Positions 44,634 through 54,188 of a stretch of 64,000 nucleotides of DNA are shown here, in pieces (the stretch's first letter is position 1; each line of letters starts with the position of its first letter). A program made the position numbers and the translations under genes. The notes beneath the pieces are model-generated. The model had not been told where the DNA came from. It ran no database searches and was given only the letters and a program-made list of their open reading frames with translations. Origin of the DNA: JBAXTE01 sp037130365 (lineage in GTDB: Bacteria > Bacteroidota > Bacteroidia > Bacteroidales > WCHB1-69); the NCBI GenBank assembly GCA_037130365.1, contig JBAXTE010000003.1, positions 62,001 to 126,000 on the forward strand, in the 5' to 3' direction.

Positions 44634-47126
44634 CTAAAATTCAACCATTAATTTCAAATTAAGTTGCCTTGGAGTGAGGTAATTTGGTACTGCATATTTA
44701 GAATTGAAGATATCGGTAACCCAAATATACGAGATTGTATTGCTAATTTGAAGGAGATTAAAAACCTCTAAGCTAATCCAAGAAGATCGAATATGTTTCC
44801 AGAATCCTTTTCTGTCGGCAAGTCCAGATTCGGTGAATAATTGTTTGGAAAATCCAATATCAACTCTTTTGTATGGAGGCATTCGGTGCGTATGCTGATA
44901 AAGAGGTGTGCCTGGAGCGCCAAATGGCAACCCTGACCCAAAGACCAAATTTAGATGCATTTTATACGTGGGATTCATCGGTAAATAATCTTGGAAAAAC
45001 AAATTTACATTGACTAACTGATCCGATGGTCGTGCAAAATACCCAGGATAAATTGTCTGACCTAATTCTGAATCATAATAACTATCATTCGTCATATTTT
45101 GCTTTGTCTGCATTAACGAAACAGAAAGCCACGACTCAGTTCCCGGGACAAATTCTCCTATCAGTTTAAAATCGATTCCTGTTGCATAAGCAGTAGCTTC
45201 GTTTTTTGCTGTATATCTAATCCTTACATTATCAACCAAATAAGGAATTACATTGTCGATATATTTATAATAAAGTTCGGTCGTGAATTTAAATGGTCGT
45301 TTATTGATTTTAAAAATATAATCATATCCTAAAACCACATGAGCTGATTGTTGAGCTTTTGTATCGTTGTGAATAACTCCAAAATCATCACGGATTTCTC
45401 GATAAAACGGAGGTTGATAATACAGACCAGTAGAAAATCGGTATGAACTATTTTGATGATGATGTGGCGTATAAGCAATTGTAACTCGAGGAGAAACCAA
45501 CCATTGTTTGTTTACCGACCAGTAAGAAAAACGAGCGCCACCAGTGATGAAAAATTGAGACGAATCTATTGAAAAGCTATATTGATCTTGAATAAAACCA
45601 CTCATTCGGTCAGAAACAAGTCTATTTACAGAGTAGTAACGCGATGTCATTGTAAGTAATCTCGTTGGATCGTTATAGGGAATTGAATCTCCAATTAAAC
45701 TATCGCCAGGATGTGGATAAGGCAAAATATATCCTGCAGAATCATTCATTCTCCATTCGTTGAGCTTATCATCAATAATTTCGTGTTGATATTTTAATCC
45801 CCAAGTAAATTGGTGCGAATTAATTTTCGATTCGCCACGATGCTCAATATTAGCAATAAGTGCATCTAGATAGTTTCGAGCATGATCGAGAAACGTTCCA
45901 ACGCCACGATTAAAAGTAACATCTCCAAAATTATCACTACCCATATCCGTTTCAATATCATCGAGCCAATACTGACCTTGAATGTCGTAGGTTTCTTTCT
46001 CCGAGCTGTTAAAAACTGAGCTGATTAATTTTAATGTAGTTTTTTTTGTTGGTTTATAAGTAGCTGTAAGTGCTCCTGTTGTAGTAGTATATTGGTCTAT
46101 TTCTTGACCGTCGAAATATATTTTCAGTCGGATAGCTTGCTTTACAGTTCCAAACGTAGTTTCTCTGTTTTGAGGAGTAAGTTGATATTTGTTTTTTGAT
46201 AAGTTTCCTAAAAAACTCAACTCAAATTTGTTTGAAAAAGCATAGGTGACTAAACTCTGAACATCAAAAAATGTAGGTTTATAATCTCCCTTAACTTCCA
46301 TGCTTTTTAAAAGATAAGCATTTGATTTATAACGAACTCCTATTAGATATGTGAGTTTTTTGTTTTTCGTTAATCCTTCGGTAAATATTGATCCTCCCAA
46401 AAGACTTCCCCAAGCAGTGCCTCCAATTCGAGTAGGTTTTTTATAGGTGATATCTAAAACAGAAGAGAGTTTATCTCCATATTTTACCTCAAATCCACCA
46501 GCAGAAAACTGCACAGATTCTACCATGTCGGAATTTAAGAAACTCAAACCTTCTTGTTGTCCCGATCGAATTAAAAATGGGCGATAAATTTCAATATCGT
46601 TGACATAAATAAGGTTTTCGTCGTAATTTCCACCTCGCACATTATACTGCGAAGAGAGTTCATTGTTTGAACTTACTCCCATTTGCGACTTAATAAGCGA
46701 TTCTATTCCGCCCGATGGAGAAGGTATAAACCCAACGTGTTTGGGCTCAATCTTTACCAATCCAGTTTTGCTGTAATAAGAATCTTCCACCGTAAATGTG
46801 TTTAAAACAGTGTTAAGACTATATAATGTGTCTACAATTTTTTTCCGCTCACCTGTTGTAAGATAAAGTGCATGTGTTTTTCCTTTATATCCAACAAAAG
46901 AAAATGCAATTTCAACAGGACTATTAGCAGGAATATGCAATTCATACTCTCCTTCACGATTTGAAGAGACTCCACGTGACATTCCTTTTATTACAACATT
47001 TACCAAATCTAACGGGGCTCCTTTTTCGTCCACAATCTTGCCCACAACAGTAGCCGTTGACTGAGCATTTGTGTATCCTTGAAAAAGTAGAAAAATAAAT
47101 AAAAGGGAACTTATGAAATATTTCAT
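44634..47126 (-). CDS. TonB-dependent outer-membrane receptor
   Basis: This protein of about 830 residues begins with a signal peptide (MKYFISSLLFIFLLF...NAQS). An N-terminal carboxypeptidase-regulatory-like beta-sandwich domain follows (GKIVDEKGAPLDLVNVVIKG), then a plug domain (SLIKSQMGVSSNNELSSQYN, VRGGNYDENLIYVNDIEI) and a long beta-barrel ending in the hydrophobic LKLMVEF. It should transport a ligand across the outer membrane with TonB energy. No SusD partner is adjacent, so the substrate is unclear. The start at 47126 is set by the promoter upstream; the open frame extends to a TTG at 47183, which lies within the promoter. Confidence 0.9.
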   Translation of the reverse strand: MKYFISSLLFIFLLFQGYTNAQSTATVVGKIVDEKGAPLDLVNVVIKGMSRGVSSNREGEYELHIPANSPVEIAFSFVGYKGKTHALYLTTGERKKIVDTLYSLNTVLNTFTVEDSYYSKTGLVKIEPKHVGFIPSPSGGIESLIKSQMGVSSNNELSSQYNVRGGNYDENLIYVNDIEIYRPFLIRSGQQEGLSFLNSDMVESVQFSAGGFEVKYGDKLSSVLDITYKKPTRIGGTAWGSLLGGSIFTEGLTKNKKLTYLIGVRYKSNAYLLKSMEVKGDYKPTFFDVQSLVTYAFSNKFELSFLGNLSKNKYQLTPQNRETTFGTVKQAIRLKIYFDGQEIDQYTTTTGALTATYKPTKKTTLKLISSVFNSSEKETYDIQGQYWLDDIETDMGSDNFGDVTFNRGVGTFLDHARNYLDALIANIEHRGESKINSHQFTWGLKYQHEIIDDKLNEWRMNDSAGYILPYPHPGDSLIGDSIPYNDPTRLLTMTSRYYSVNRLVSDRMSGFIQDQYSFSIDSSQFFITGGARFSYWSVNKQWLVSPRVTIAYTPHHHQNSSYRFSTGLYYQPPFYREIRDDFGVIHNDTKAQQSAHVVLGYDYIFKINKRPFKFTTELYYKYIDNVIPYLVDNVRIRYTAKNEATAYATGIDFKLIGEFVPGTESWLSVSLMQTKQNMTNDSYYDSELGQTIYPGYFARPSDQLVNVNLFFQDYLPMNPTYKMHLNLVFGSGLPFGAPGTPLYQHTHRMPPYKRVDIGFSKQLFTESGLADRKGFWKHIRSSWISLEVFNLLQISNTISYIWVTDIFNSKYAVPNYLTPRQLNLKLMVEF

Positions 47127-47512
47127 TATTAATATCAGCCGTTTTTGTGATGCAAAGATAATAATCTTATTTAGCGCTTGCAAACATAACGAATAAATTG
47201 CCGTTTTCTTGCAAACTTAAGATTATATATACGGTTTTAATCAAGTTTTATTACCTTGAAAAAAAAATATTTTGAAATTATCTATAATGAAAATCGCTTA
47301 AAAATTGATTTTCTCTTGCTTTAGAATGCTTAGTTTTTAGATATAAATTGATTCGTTGGCATATTATTCAAGTGTAAAAATAACTTTTTGTTGGTGATTG
47401 TTTGGCGTTTTTATCACCTACATTAATATCATATAAAGTATTAATTAAATCCCATTTTAAAATGATTTTTTCGTAAATTAGCCCTGTCTTAAACCGAATA
47501 ACCAACTTGAAT
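47127..47512. other. Divergent intergenic region
   Basis: This AT-rich spacer lies between the receptor gene (leftward) and the AddB-like gene (rightward). Apart from the leftward promoter at 47153-47183, no gene, RNA or large repeat is recognisable. No rightward promoter with the usual motif was found. Confidence 0.5.
47153..47183 (-). promoter_or_regulatory. Bacteroidota-type promoter of the TonB-dependent receptor gene
   Basis: On the minus strand, TTG (47183-47181), 20 nt, then TATCTTTG (47160-47153) match the Bacteroidota promoter pattern. The ATG at 47126 is 27 nt downstream, which supports that start. Confidence 0.7.
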
Positions 47513-50338
47513 ATGACTCCTTTCCTGCAAAATGTGGCCACGGATATTGTGAAAAAGTATGGCGATAGTCTCGATAAAATATGCATTGTGGTTCCTTCGC
47601 AACGTGCACATACGTTTCTGCTTTCCTATTTTAGCAAAGTAATAAAAACAGCCTTTATTGCTCCAAAAATTGTGACCATTGATGAGTTTATGTCCACTAT
47701 TTCTGGACTCCAGCCTATTGACAACACTCAATTGTTGCTCGAAATGTTTATGCTAAACAAAACAATGAATCCTTCTAGCGACAATGATATGATTAAGTTT
47801 TCGGGATGGGCGCAACAGTTTTTGGGAGACATAAACGACATCGACCTGCATTTGGTGGATGCGCAATCGCTCTTTACTTCAGTGGCTGATATTAAAGAGT
47901 TGAGTTTGTTCGGAATTCCTGAACTGGAGCGCTCACCACGTCAATTAGCTTGGGTGGAGTTCTTTAAAAAACTTCATTCTTTTTATGCACAATTCAATAT
48001 TTCCCTGCTTAATCGGCATTCGGGCTATCAAGGAATGATTTATCGTTATGTAGCCGAACATATTCACGAGCTAATTGAAAATATTGGCTATCAAAAAATG
48101 ATTTTTTGCGGATTTAATGCGCTTACAGTGGCGGAACAAAAGACGATTAAAACGCTTATCGAAAAAGGATTGGCAGATACCTATTGGGATGCCGATTCTT
48201 ATTATTTTGATGATCCGATGCGCGATGCAGGACAATTCCTTCGCCAGAATTTCAACCTTCTGAAAATTGATGCGCCCAAATTTATGTCCACCGATTATGC
48301 CGATATTCCCAAAAACATCCATTTGGTGGCGGCACAAAACAATGTGGCACAAGCAAAATATGTTGGACAACTACTAGCAGAAGCAGAAGCTCACAACCTC
48401 GATCTCGATAAAACGGTGATTGTTCCTGCCGACGAAAACCTGCTGATTCCATTGCTACATGCCATTCCGGTGAACAATGTAAATATCACCATGGGCTTGC
48501 CAATCAGTCAAACCAACTTGTTCTCCTTTTTTATGCTTCTGTTTGATATGCAGCAAAATGTGCAACGTACGGCAGAAATCAGGCCTAGAGACAAGGATAA
48601 AATATATGTAAAAGATATTCTGGCTATCATCAACCATCCGTATTCCACCTCCGTATTTGAATATAATGAAATTACCTCGGAACAAATCAAACAGCAACTT
48701 CTGCGTTCTAAAAAATCATTTTATACCGTTAAGGAACTTCAAAAACTAATTGGCAAACCAAAGTTAGAGGGTTTTATTCTACTCACTTTTTCTGTTTGGG
48801 AAAATGCGCTGGTTGCGATTAATTCAATCACGGAATTGCTTTCTCTGTTCGTCAAAGTATTGATTACGAATACAAAATCGACTGAGGCGAATAAGAACCC
48901 AGAGAAACTAATTTTCTCTAACACAGCCAATGCCTTGCAACAAGTATTGGAACGACTCAATCAAACGGCTCAATTGTATCAAGAGGTGATTGATATTGTG
49001 AACTTACGATTTTTGTTCGATACCGAAGCACACAAAGAAACGCTTTCGTTTAAAGGCAATGCCCAACAAGGGTTACAGTTGATGGGAGTTTTGGAAACTC
49101 GTACGTTAGATTTCGAAAACATCATTTTCCTGTCCATCAACGAAGGGGTTTTGCCTTCGGGAAAAGCAGTAACTTCGCTCATTCCTCATGATGTAAAACG
49201 ATATTTCAAGTTGCCATCATATCAATATAAAGATGCCGTGTTCTCATATCACTTCTTTCGATTGATTCAACGGGCTTCGGAAGTTTATTTACTATATAAT
49301 TCAGGTTCTTCGGATGGAAAAGCTGAACGAAGCCGGTTTATAGAGCAATTAGTTTTGGAGCTGCCCAAATATAATGTGCAGACCAAAATTCATCGACAAC
49401 TGATTAGTTTTGATTCCTCAATTACACGATTGCCTGAAATTTCGTTTGAAAAATCACCCGAAATTATGACAGCAATCTCTGCAATTCCACGCTTTTCGCC
49501 CAGTTCGTTGAGTAAATACATCAATTGTACCTTGCAGTTTTACTTTTCGTATGTTCAGAAAATTAAAGAGCCCGATGATATTCTCGAGCATGCAGATGAT
49601 GCCACCTTGGGAAATGTGATTCACGGGGTTTTAGAAGAAGTCCTCACTCCTTTTCTCAACGCGGTGATAGATTTTAAGAAACTTCCAAAGATTAATATTG
49701 AAGATTTAGTAACTCGCCATTTTGCCAATCCTAAAAACAAAATAATTCTCAGCAAAGAAGATTTGGAACATGGCAAAAACAGATTGGTCTACGAAATTGC
49801 AATTCGATATGTGCAACACGTTTTGGACGCTGAGAGAGAAAATTCTGGAAGCTATACCCTCCGATATTTAGAGCAGGAACTGACGCATGTACTCCAGCTA
49901 GGAAAAAATGAAGTCAAATTATATGGAAAAGCCGATAGAATTGATGAATTATCTGACGGAGAAGTACGTATTATCGACTATAAAACAGGAAGCGTTGATG
50001 TCACAAAATTAAAAATTAAAGATATTCAAACCTTGTTCACCGACCCGCAAAAGGGTAAAGCATTTCAACTCATGATGTATGCATTGTTATATCAATATTC
50101 TATTTCTAAAGAACATCAAGTTAGCAGTGGAATTGTAAGTACCCGCGATAAAAGCGCACCATTTAATCCGCTGATAGTGGGTGATTCGGATATTATTTCC
50201 TCCGAAATACTTCAAGAGTTCGAAGAATTGTTAACTGATATGTTACAACAATTATTTGATTCCAAAACTCCATTTAAACAAACCGAAGATGTAAAACGCT
50301 GTTTATATTGCGTTTATAAAAGTATTTGTAATAGATAA
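47513..50338 (+). CDS. AddB-like nuclease/helicase subunit with C-terminal PD-(D/E)XK domain
   Basis: This protein is about 941 residues long. The N-terminal region (IVVPSQRAHTFLLSYFSK, PKIVTIDEFMS) resembles the degenerate helicase part of AddB. The C-terminal nuclease has GNVIHGVLEEV, YGKADRID and IIDYKTGSVD, which carries the D...(D/E)xK catalytic set. A Cys in SKYINCTLQFYFSY plus CLYC and the final IC near the end would ligate a 4Fe-4S cluster, as in AddB. It likely works with AddA in double-strand-break end processing; addA is not in the window. I use the ATG at 47513, since the longer open frame starts with TTG at 47507. Confidence 0.82.
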   Translation: MTPFLQNVATDIVKKYGDSLDKICIVVPSQRAHTFLLSYFSKVIKTAFIAPKIVTIDEFMSTISGLQPIDNTQLLLEMFMLNKTMNPSSDNDMIKFSGWAQQFLGDINDIDLHLVDAQSLFTSVADIKELSLFGIPELERSPRQLAWVEFFKKLHSFYAQFNISLLNRHSGYQGMIYRYVAEHIHELIENIGYQKMIFCGFNALTVAEQKTIKTLIEKGLADTYWDADSYYFDDPMRDAGQFLRQNFNLLKIDAPKFMSTDYADIPKNIHLVAAQNNVAQAKYVGQLLAEAEAHNLDLDKTVIVPADENLLIPLLHAIPVNNVNITMGLPISQTNLFSFFMLLFDMQQNVQRTAEIRPRDKDKIYVKDILAIINHPYSTSVFEYNEITSEQIKQQLLRSKKSFYTVKELQKLIGKPKLEGFILLTFSVWENALVAINSITELLSLFVKVLITNTKSTEANKNPEKLIFSNTANALQQVLERLNQTAQLYQEVIDIVNLRFLFDTEAHKETLSFKGNAQQGLQLMGVLETRTLDFENIIFLSINEGVLPSGKAVTSLIPHDVKRYFKLPSYQYKDAVFSYHFFRLIQRASEVYLLYNSGSSDGKAERSRFIEQLVLELPKYNVQTKIHRQLISFDSSITRLPEISFEKSPEIMTAISAIPRFSPSSLSKYINCTLQFYFSYVQKIKEPDDILEHADDATLGNVIHGVLEEVLTPFLNAVIDFKKLPKINIEDLVTRHFANPKNKIILSKEDLEHGKNRLVYEIAIRYVQHVLDAERENSGSYTLRYLEQELTHVLQLGKNEVKLYGKADRIDELSDGEVRIIDYKTGSVDVTKLKIKDIQTLFTDPQKGKAFQLMMYALLYQYSISKEHQVSSGIVSTRDKSAPFNPLIVGDSDIISSEILQEFEELLTDMLQQLFDSKTPFKQTEDVKRCLYCVYKSICNR

Positions 50339-50381
50339 TTGGTGATGATAGGTTTTAAATTACTGCACCAGTAAAAATCCA

Positions 50382-50413
50382 TTGGCATTTTCTTGCAAAT
50401 ACTAGTATCTTTG
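50382..50413 (+). promoter_or_regulatory. Bacteroidota-type promoter of the YicC gene
   Basis: TTG (50382-50384), 21 nt, then TATCTTTG (50406-50413), 13 nt upstream of the ATG at 50427. The spacing is at the long end of the accepted range. Confidence 0.55.
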
Positions 50414-50426
50414 CACAAAAAAAATT

Positions 50427-51299
50427 ATGGTAATGTCAATGACTGGGTTTGGTAAAGCCCAATTTTCTTTCGAATCACATCAAACCACAATTGAAATAAA
50501 ATCCTTAAACAGCAAGCAGCTGGAAGTAAATCTGAAATTACCCGCTTCTTATCGTGATAAAGAACAGGATATTCGAACATTGATTGCCAGAGAAATTGGT
50601 CGTGGCAAAGTTGATTGTTACATTAATATTGAAAACAATAGTTCTTCTAATATTGCCATCAATCAATCGATGTTAACTGCTTATTATCATGAATTAAAAG
50701 CAATGTCCGACGAGTTACAGCCAAATATTCCTGTTGATATTTTCTCAATTGCGGCCAAAATGCCTGATGTTATTTCTACGGTAAAAGAAGAAATTTCAGA
50801 AGAGGAAGGAACATTGTTACTTTCAGGAATTACCAATGCTATTTCTCAACTAGTCGACTTTAGAAAGCACGAAGGTGCAGTCTTAAAAAGCGATATTATG
50901 GGCCATATTTCAAATATTGCCGAATTGTTACAAAAAGTGGAACCTTTTGAATTTATGAGAGTTAACCAAATTCGCGAACGAATTGAGAAAAGTATAAACG
51001 ATATTAATCCTTCCATACAAATTGATCAAAATAGGCTTGAACAAGAGATGATTTTTTATATTGAAAAATTTGATATCAGCGAAGAAAAAGTTCGATTAAA
51101 AAAACATTTGGAATACTTTCAAACAGCTATTAATGATGAAGTTTCTAATGGTAAAAAACTTGGATTTGTGGCTCAAGAAATTGGACGTGAAGTAAATACG
51201 ATTGGGTCAAAAGCCAATTGTTTTGAAATTCAACAAATTGTAGTTCAAATGAAAGATGAATTAGAAAAAATTAAAGAACAACTTTTAAATATTTTATAA
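50427..51299 (+). CDS. yicC: YicC family protein (endoribonuclease family)
   Basis: This 290-residue protein has the family N-terminus (MSMTGFGKAQF), IEIKSLNSKQLEVNLKLP, the central helical region and the highly conserved C-terminal part (EMIFYIEKFDISEEKVRLKK..., FVAQEIGREVNTIGSKA). YicC proteins are described as endoribonucleases acting on RNA. It heads a run of same-strand genes with mannose-6-phosphate isomerase and QueA, each following within about 10 nt, so the three form an operon. Confidence 0.92.
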   Translation: MVMSMTGFGKAQFSFESHQTTIEIKSLNSKQLEVNLKLPASYRDKEQDIRTLIAREIGRGKVDCYINIENNSSSNIAINQSMLTAYYHELKAMSDELQPNIPVDIFSIAAKMPDVISTVKEEISEEEGTLLLSGITNAISQLVDFRKHEGAVLKSDIMGHISNIAELLQKVEPFEFMRVNQIRERIEKSINDINPSIQIDQNRLEQEMIFYIEKFDISEEKVRLKKHLEYFQTAINDEVSNGKKLGFVAQEIGREVNTIGSKANCFEIQQIVVQMKDELEKIKEQLLNIL

Positions 51300-51302
51300 T
51301 CT

Positions 51303-52289
51303 ATGGATGAATTTGCTTTATATCCATTAAAGTTTCAACCGATACTGAAATCTAAGATTTGGGGTGGTCAAAAACTATCTTCGTGCTTGAATAAAGATAT
51401 TTCGGCACTCGAAAATTGCGGTGAAACATGGGAAATTTCTGGCGTTGAAACAGAGCAATCTGTGGTAAGCAATGGATTTCTTCAAGAAAATGAGTTGAAT
51501 GAACTAGTAGAAACCTACATGGGTGATTTGGTTGGAGATCATGTGTTTGAGCAATTTGGGAACCAATTTCCCTTACTTTTTAAATATATTGATGCAAACG
51601 ATTACTTGTCTGTTCAGGTTCATCCCGATGATGCTTTGGCTTTGGCTCGTCACAATAACTTTGGCAAAACCGAAATGTGGTATGTTGTTGATACTGCTCC
51701 AGATGCAGTTTTAATTAGTGGTTTTAATCAACCAACATCAAAAGAGAGTTATCTTGAAGCACTCGAAAAAGGAACAATAAAAGACCTACTACGTTTTGAA
51801 AAAGCAGAAAAAGGAGATGTTTTCTACATTCCCGCAGGTAGAATTCATGCGATAGGACCTGGAATTGTGTTAGCCGAAATTCAACAAACCAGCGATATCA
51901 CCTATCGGATTTATGATTGGCAAAGAAAAGATGAACAGGGAAATTATCGCGAGTTGCATACTGATCTTGCTTTAGATGCAATAAATTTTTCATTATCAGA
52001 TTCCTCAAAAAAACATGTAGAATCCACCATTAATAGCACTAAAGAGCTGGTTAGAAGTAAATACTTTGTGACCAATCAACTAATTTTCGACAAAACGGTT
52101 GAAAAAGTATATGCTACTATTGATTCTTTTGTAGTTTATATGTGTCTAGAAGGCTCTTATACGATAGCTTACGAAGATTCTACAATGATAGTTAATAAAG
52201 GAGAAACCGTCCTTATTCCTGCAATTATAACCGAAATAACATTAATCCCACACGCTCAAACTACATTGCTAGAAGTGTATATTCCCTAA
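51303..52289 (+). CDS. manA: Mannose-6-phosphate isomerase, class I
   Basis: This 328-residue cupin enzyme has KIWGGQKL near the N-terminus, VQVHPDDALA and KTEMWYVVD (zinc ligands His and Glu), then YIPAGRIHAIGPG with a further His and the AEIQQTSDITYRIYDW signature. It interconverts fructose-6-phosphate and mannose-6-phosphate, the entry to GDP-mannose and to GDP-fucose-type sugars, and so could supply the glycan island 7 kb away as well as general metabolism. It begins 3 nt after yicC. Confidence 0.92.
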   Translation: MDEFALYPLKFQPILKSKIWGGQKLSSCLNKDISALENCGETWEISGVETEQSVVSNGFLQENELNELVETYMGDLVGDHVFEQFGNQFPLLFKYIDANDYLSVQVHPDDALALARHNNFGKTEMWYVVDTAPDAVLISGFNQPTSKESYLEALEKGTIKDLLRFEKAEKGDVFYIPAGRIHAIGPGIVLAEIQQTSDITYRIYDWQRKDEQGNYRELHTDLALDAINFSLSDSSKKHVESTINSTKELVRSKYFVTNQLIFDKTVEKVYATIDSFVVYMCLEGSYTIAYEDSTMIVNKGETVLIPAIITEITLIPHAQTTLLEVYIP

Positions 52290-52298
52290 TTTTATTGC

Positions 52299-53537
52299 AT
52301 GTTAAAAGAATACCAATCGATTAAAATAGAAGAGTTTAACTACGAATTACCTGAAGATAATATTGCAAAATATCCACTTCCTAAACGAGATGAATCAAAA
52401 CTGTTAGTGTATGAGAATAATGAAATTACAGATTCCCATTTTTCTGAAATCCACGATTTTTTGCCCAAAAACTCGATGCTTTTAGTTAATAACACACGAG
52501 TTATTCCAGCACGTTTGATCTTTTTTAAAGATACTGGAGCTCAGATTGAAGTCTTTTGTCTGGAACCATTAGATTTTAATGGTGACTACACTCGAGCCTT
52601 GGCTAAGAAATACAAGTGTAGATGGAAGTGTATTGCTGGAAATTTAAAGAAATGGAAAGGTACTATTACCCTTTCTTTTTTATACAACAATAATCCCGTC
52701 ACACTTTATGCCGATATTGAATCCCGAATTGATGAGACCGTAAATGTTTTTTTTAGTTGGGACATGCCCGATTTAGACTTTGCAACAGTTGTAGAATTAG
52801 CTGGTTTAGTGCCACTACCACCATATATTAAACGCAAAACCGAGGAGACTGATAAATTACGATATCAAACGGTGTATGCTCAACATCGCGGATCTGTGGC
52901 TGCACCTACAGCAGGATTGCATTTTACACCTGAAGTTTTTAATCAGTTGAAATCTAAAAATATTTCTGTTGAAGAGATTACGTTACATGTTGGTGCTGGG
53001 ACTTTTAAGCCTGTTTCTGTGGATGAAATCGGACAACATATTATGCATGCAGAGCATTTAATTGTAGAAAAATTGTTGTTAGAAAAGCTGCTTAATCACA
53101 CTCCAAACCCACTAATAGCAGTTGGAACAACGACGGTTCGAACAATTGAAAGTTTAGTTCAAATTGCTCGAAAAATTAAAAATGGCGAAGAAACTGATGT
53201 GTTTGTGGTAAATCAATGGGATGCTTATAGTGGTGACAACCAAGATATAACCATGCACGAATCGTTAGAAATTCTGTTGAAATTCATGGATTGTAAAAAA
53301 ATTAATCATATAGAAGCACAAACATCCATGATGATCGTTCCGGGTTATTTGTTGCGATTTTTTGATGCCATAATTACTAATTTTCATCAACCCAAAAGCA
53401 CATTGCTTTTATTAGTAACTTCATTTATTGGGATGGATTGGAAACAAATTTATCATCACTCCATTCAAAACAATTATCGTTTTTTGAGTTATGGAGACTC
53501 TTCGCTACTCTTTACAAAAAACAAACAAAATCAATAA
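52299..53537 (+). CDS. queA: S-adenosylmethionine:tRNA ribosyltransferase-isomerase
   Basis: This 412-residue QueA protein uses the ribosyl part of SAM to make epoxyqueuosine in tRNA. YELPEDNIAKYPLPKRDESK, VNNTRVIPARL, HRGSVAAPTAGLHFTPE, THHVGAGTF-like residues and NFHQPKSTLLLLVTSFIG are the family blocks. It is longer than the roughly 350-residue proteobacterial enzyme, as is usual in Bacteroidota. It lies 9 nt downstream of manA and is the last gene of the run. Confidence 0.93.
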   Translation: MLKEYQSIKIEEFNYELPEDNIAKYPLPKRDESKLLVYENNEITDSHFSEIHDFLPKNSMLLVNNTRVIPARLIFFKDTGAQIEVFCLEPLDFNGDYTRALAKKYKCRWKCIAGNLKKWKGTITLSFLYNNNPVTLYADIESRIDETVNVFFSWDMPDLDFATVVELAGLVPLPPYIKRKTEETDKLRYQTVYAQHRGSVAAPTAGLHFTPEVFNQLKSKNISVEEITLHVGAGTFKPVSVDEIGQHIMHAEHLIVEKLLLEKLLNHTPNPLIAVGTTTVRTIESLVQIARKIKNGEETDVFVVNQWDAYSGDNQDITMHESLEILLKFMDCKKINHIEAQTSMMIVPGYLLRFFDAIITNFHQPKSTLLLLVTSFIGMDWKQIYHHSIQNNYRFLSYGDSSLLFTKNKQNQ

Positions 53538-53670
53538 GTTTTTTTGTTGAAGATAAAGTAACTTAGGTGCCAATGTAAAAAGAAGTTCTGTTTCTTTCAA
53601 ACGAAAGAATGCATATTTTCAAATTTGAGTGGTAAAAGAGTAAAAAAATTCCTTTTACCTGTCCTTATGC

Positions 53671-53685
53671 TCCCGCCTTGCGGGA
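53671..53685. repeat. GC-rich palindrome
   Basis: TCCCGC and GCGGGA flank CTT, the same arms as in the palindrome at 24973-24988. Sharing of arms suggests a common dispersed repeat. Confidence 0.55.
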
Positions 53686-53948
53686 TAATCTCAATAATTA
53701 TCGAGACCCGGGCATCACGCTAAAAGCGTGGCAAAAAATGCCGCCGCTGTCACAAAAGAGCTAAAAAATAAACAGTTCTTCTAAAATCGATGAACTCCTC
53801 CTTTTAGTCAAAATGATATTTTGAAAGTAAAAATACTTTTAACCAGCATTTTGCCTAACGTCGTCAAACACCATCGATTTCTTTACGCAGAACTGTTTAT
53901 TTTTTATACGGGAATATTTATTTTATTTAAAGGTCGTATAGAGCTCGT

Positions 53949-53962
53949 CCCGCTTTGGCGGG
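53949..53962. repeat. GC-rich palindrome
   Basis: CCCGC-tttg-GCGGG, within the queA-asnB gap. It is related in design to 53671 and 24973. Confidence 0.5.
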
Positions 53963-54188
53963 TCTCGGTTCTTAACGCCCTTTTGTTCAAGGCGGTTTAT
54001 GTTCAGATTGGGAGCTTAATTCTGTGAATATGAGGTTATTATTTTGTAGGTTTGTGTCTTAACTCAACTTGAGTGTTAAGACCGACCTTATAAAAAACAA
54101 GATGTTTTTTTAGCTTTTTAGGGGAAGTTTTGTCCTTATAATTATCGGAGTCTTATGTGTTTTTGCAAAAGCTAAGGTTCCTGCAAAG

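Larger units (their letters stand above)
53538..54188. other. Convergent intergenic region with palindromes
   Basis: This 651-nt gap lies between the convergent queA and asnB genes. It contains a hairpin TTCTTTC-AAAC-GAAAGAA at 53592-53609 that may terminate queA transcription, the palindromes TCCCGC-ctt-GCGGGA (53671-53685) and CACGC-taaaa-GCGTG (53716-53730), a near palindrome at 53689-53706, and CCCGC-tttg-GCGGG (53949-53962). The small rightward open frame at 53821-54027 runs across one palindrome and looks non-coding. Confidence 0.55.

Noticed and set aside
53821..54027. Rightward open frame of 68 residues in the queA-asnB gap
   Set aside because: It crosses a GC-rich palindrome, shows no protein family features and lies in a repeat-rich spacer.
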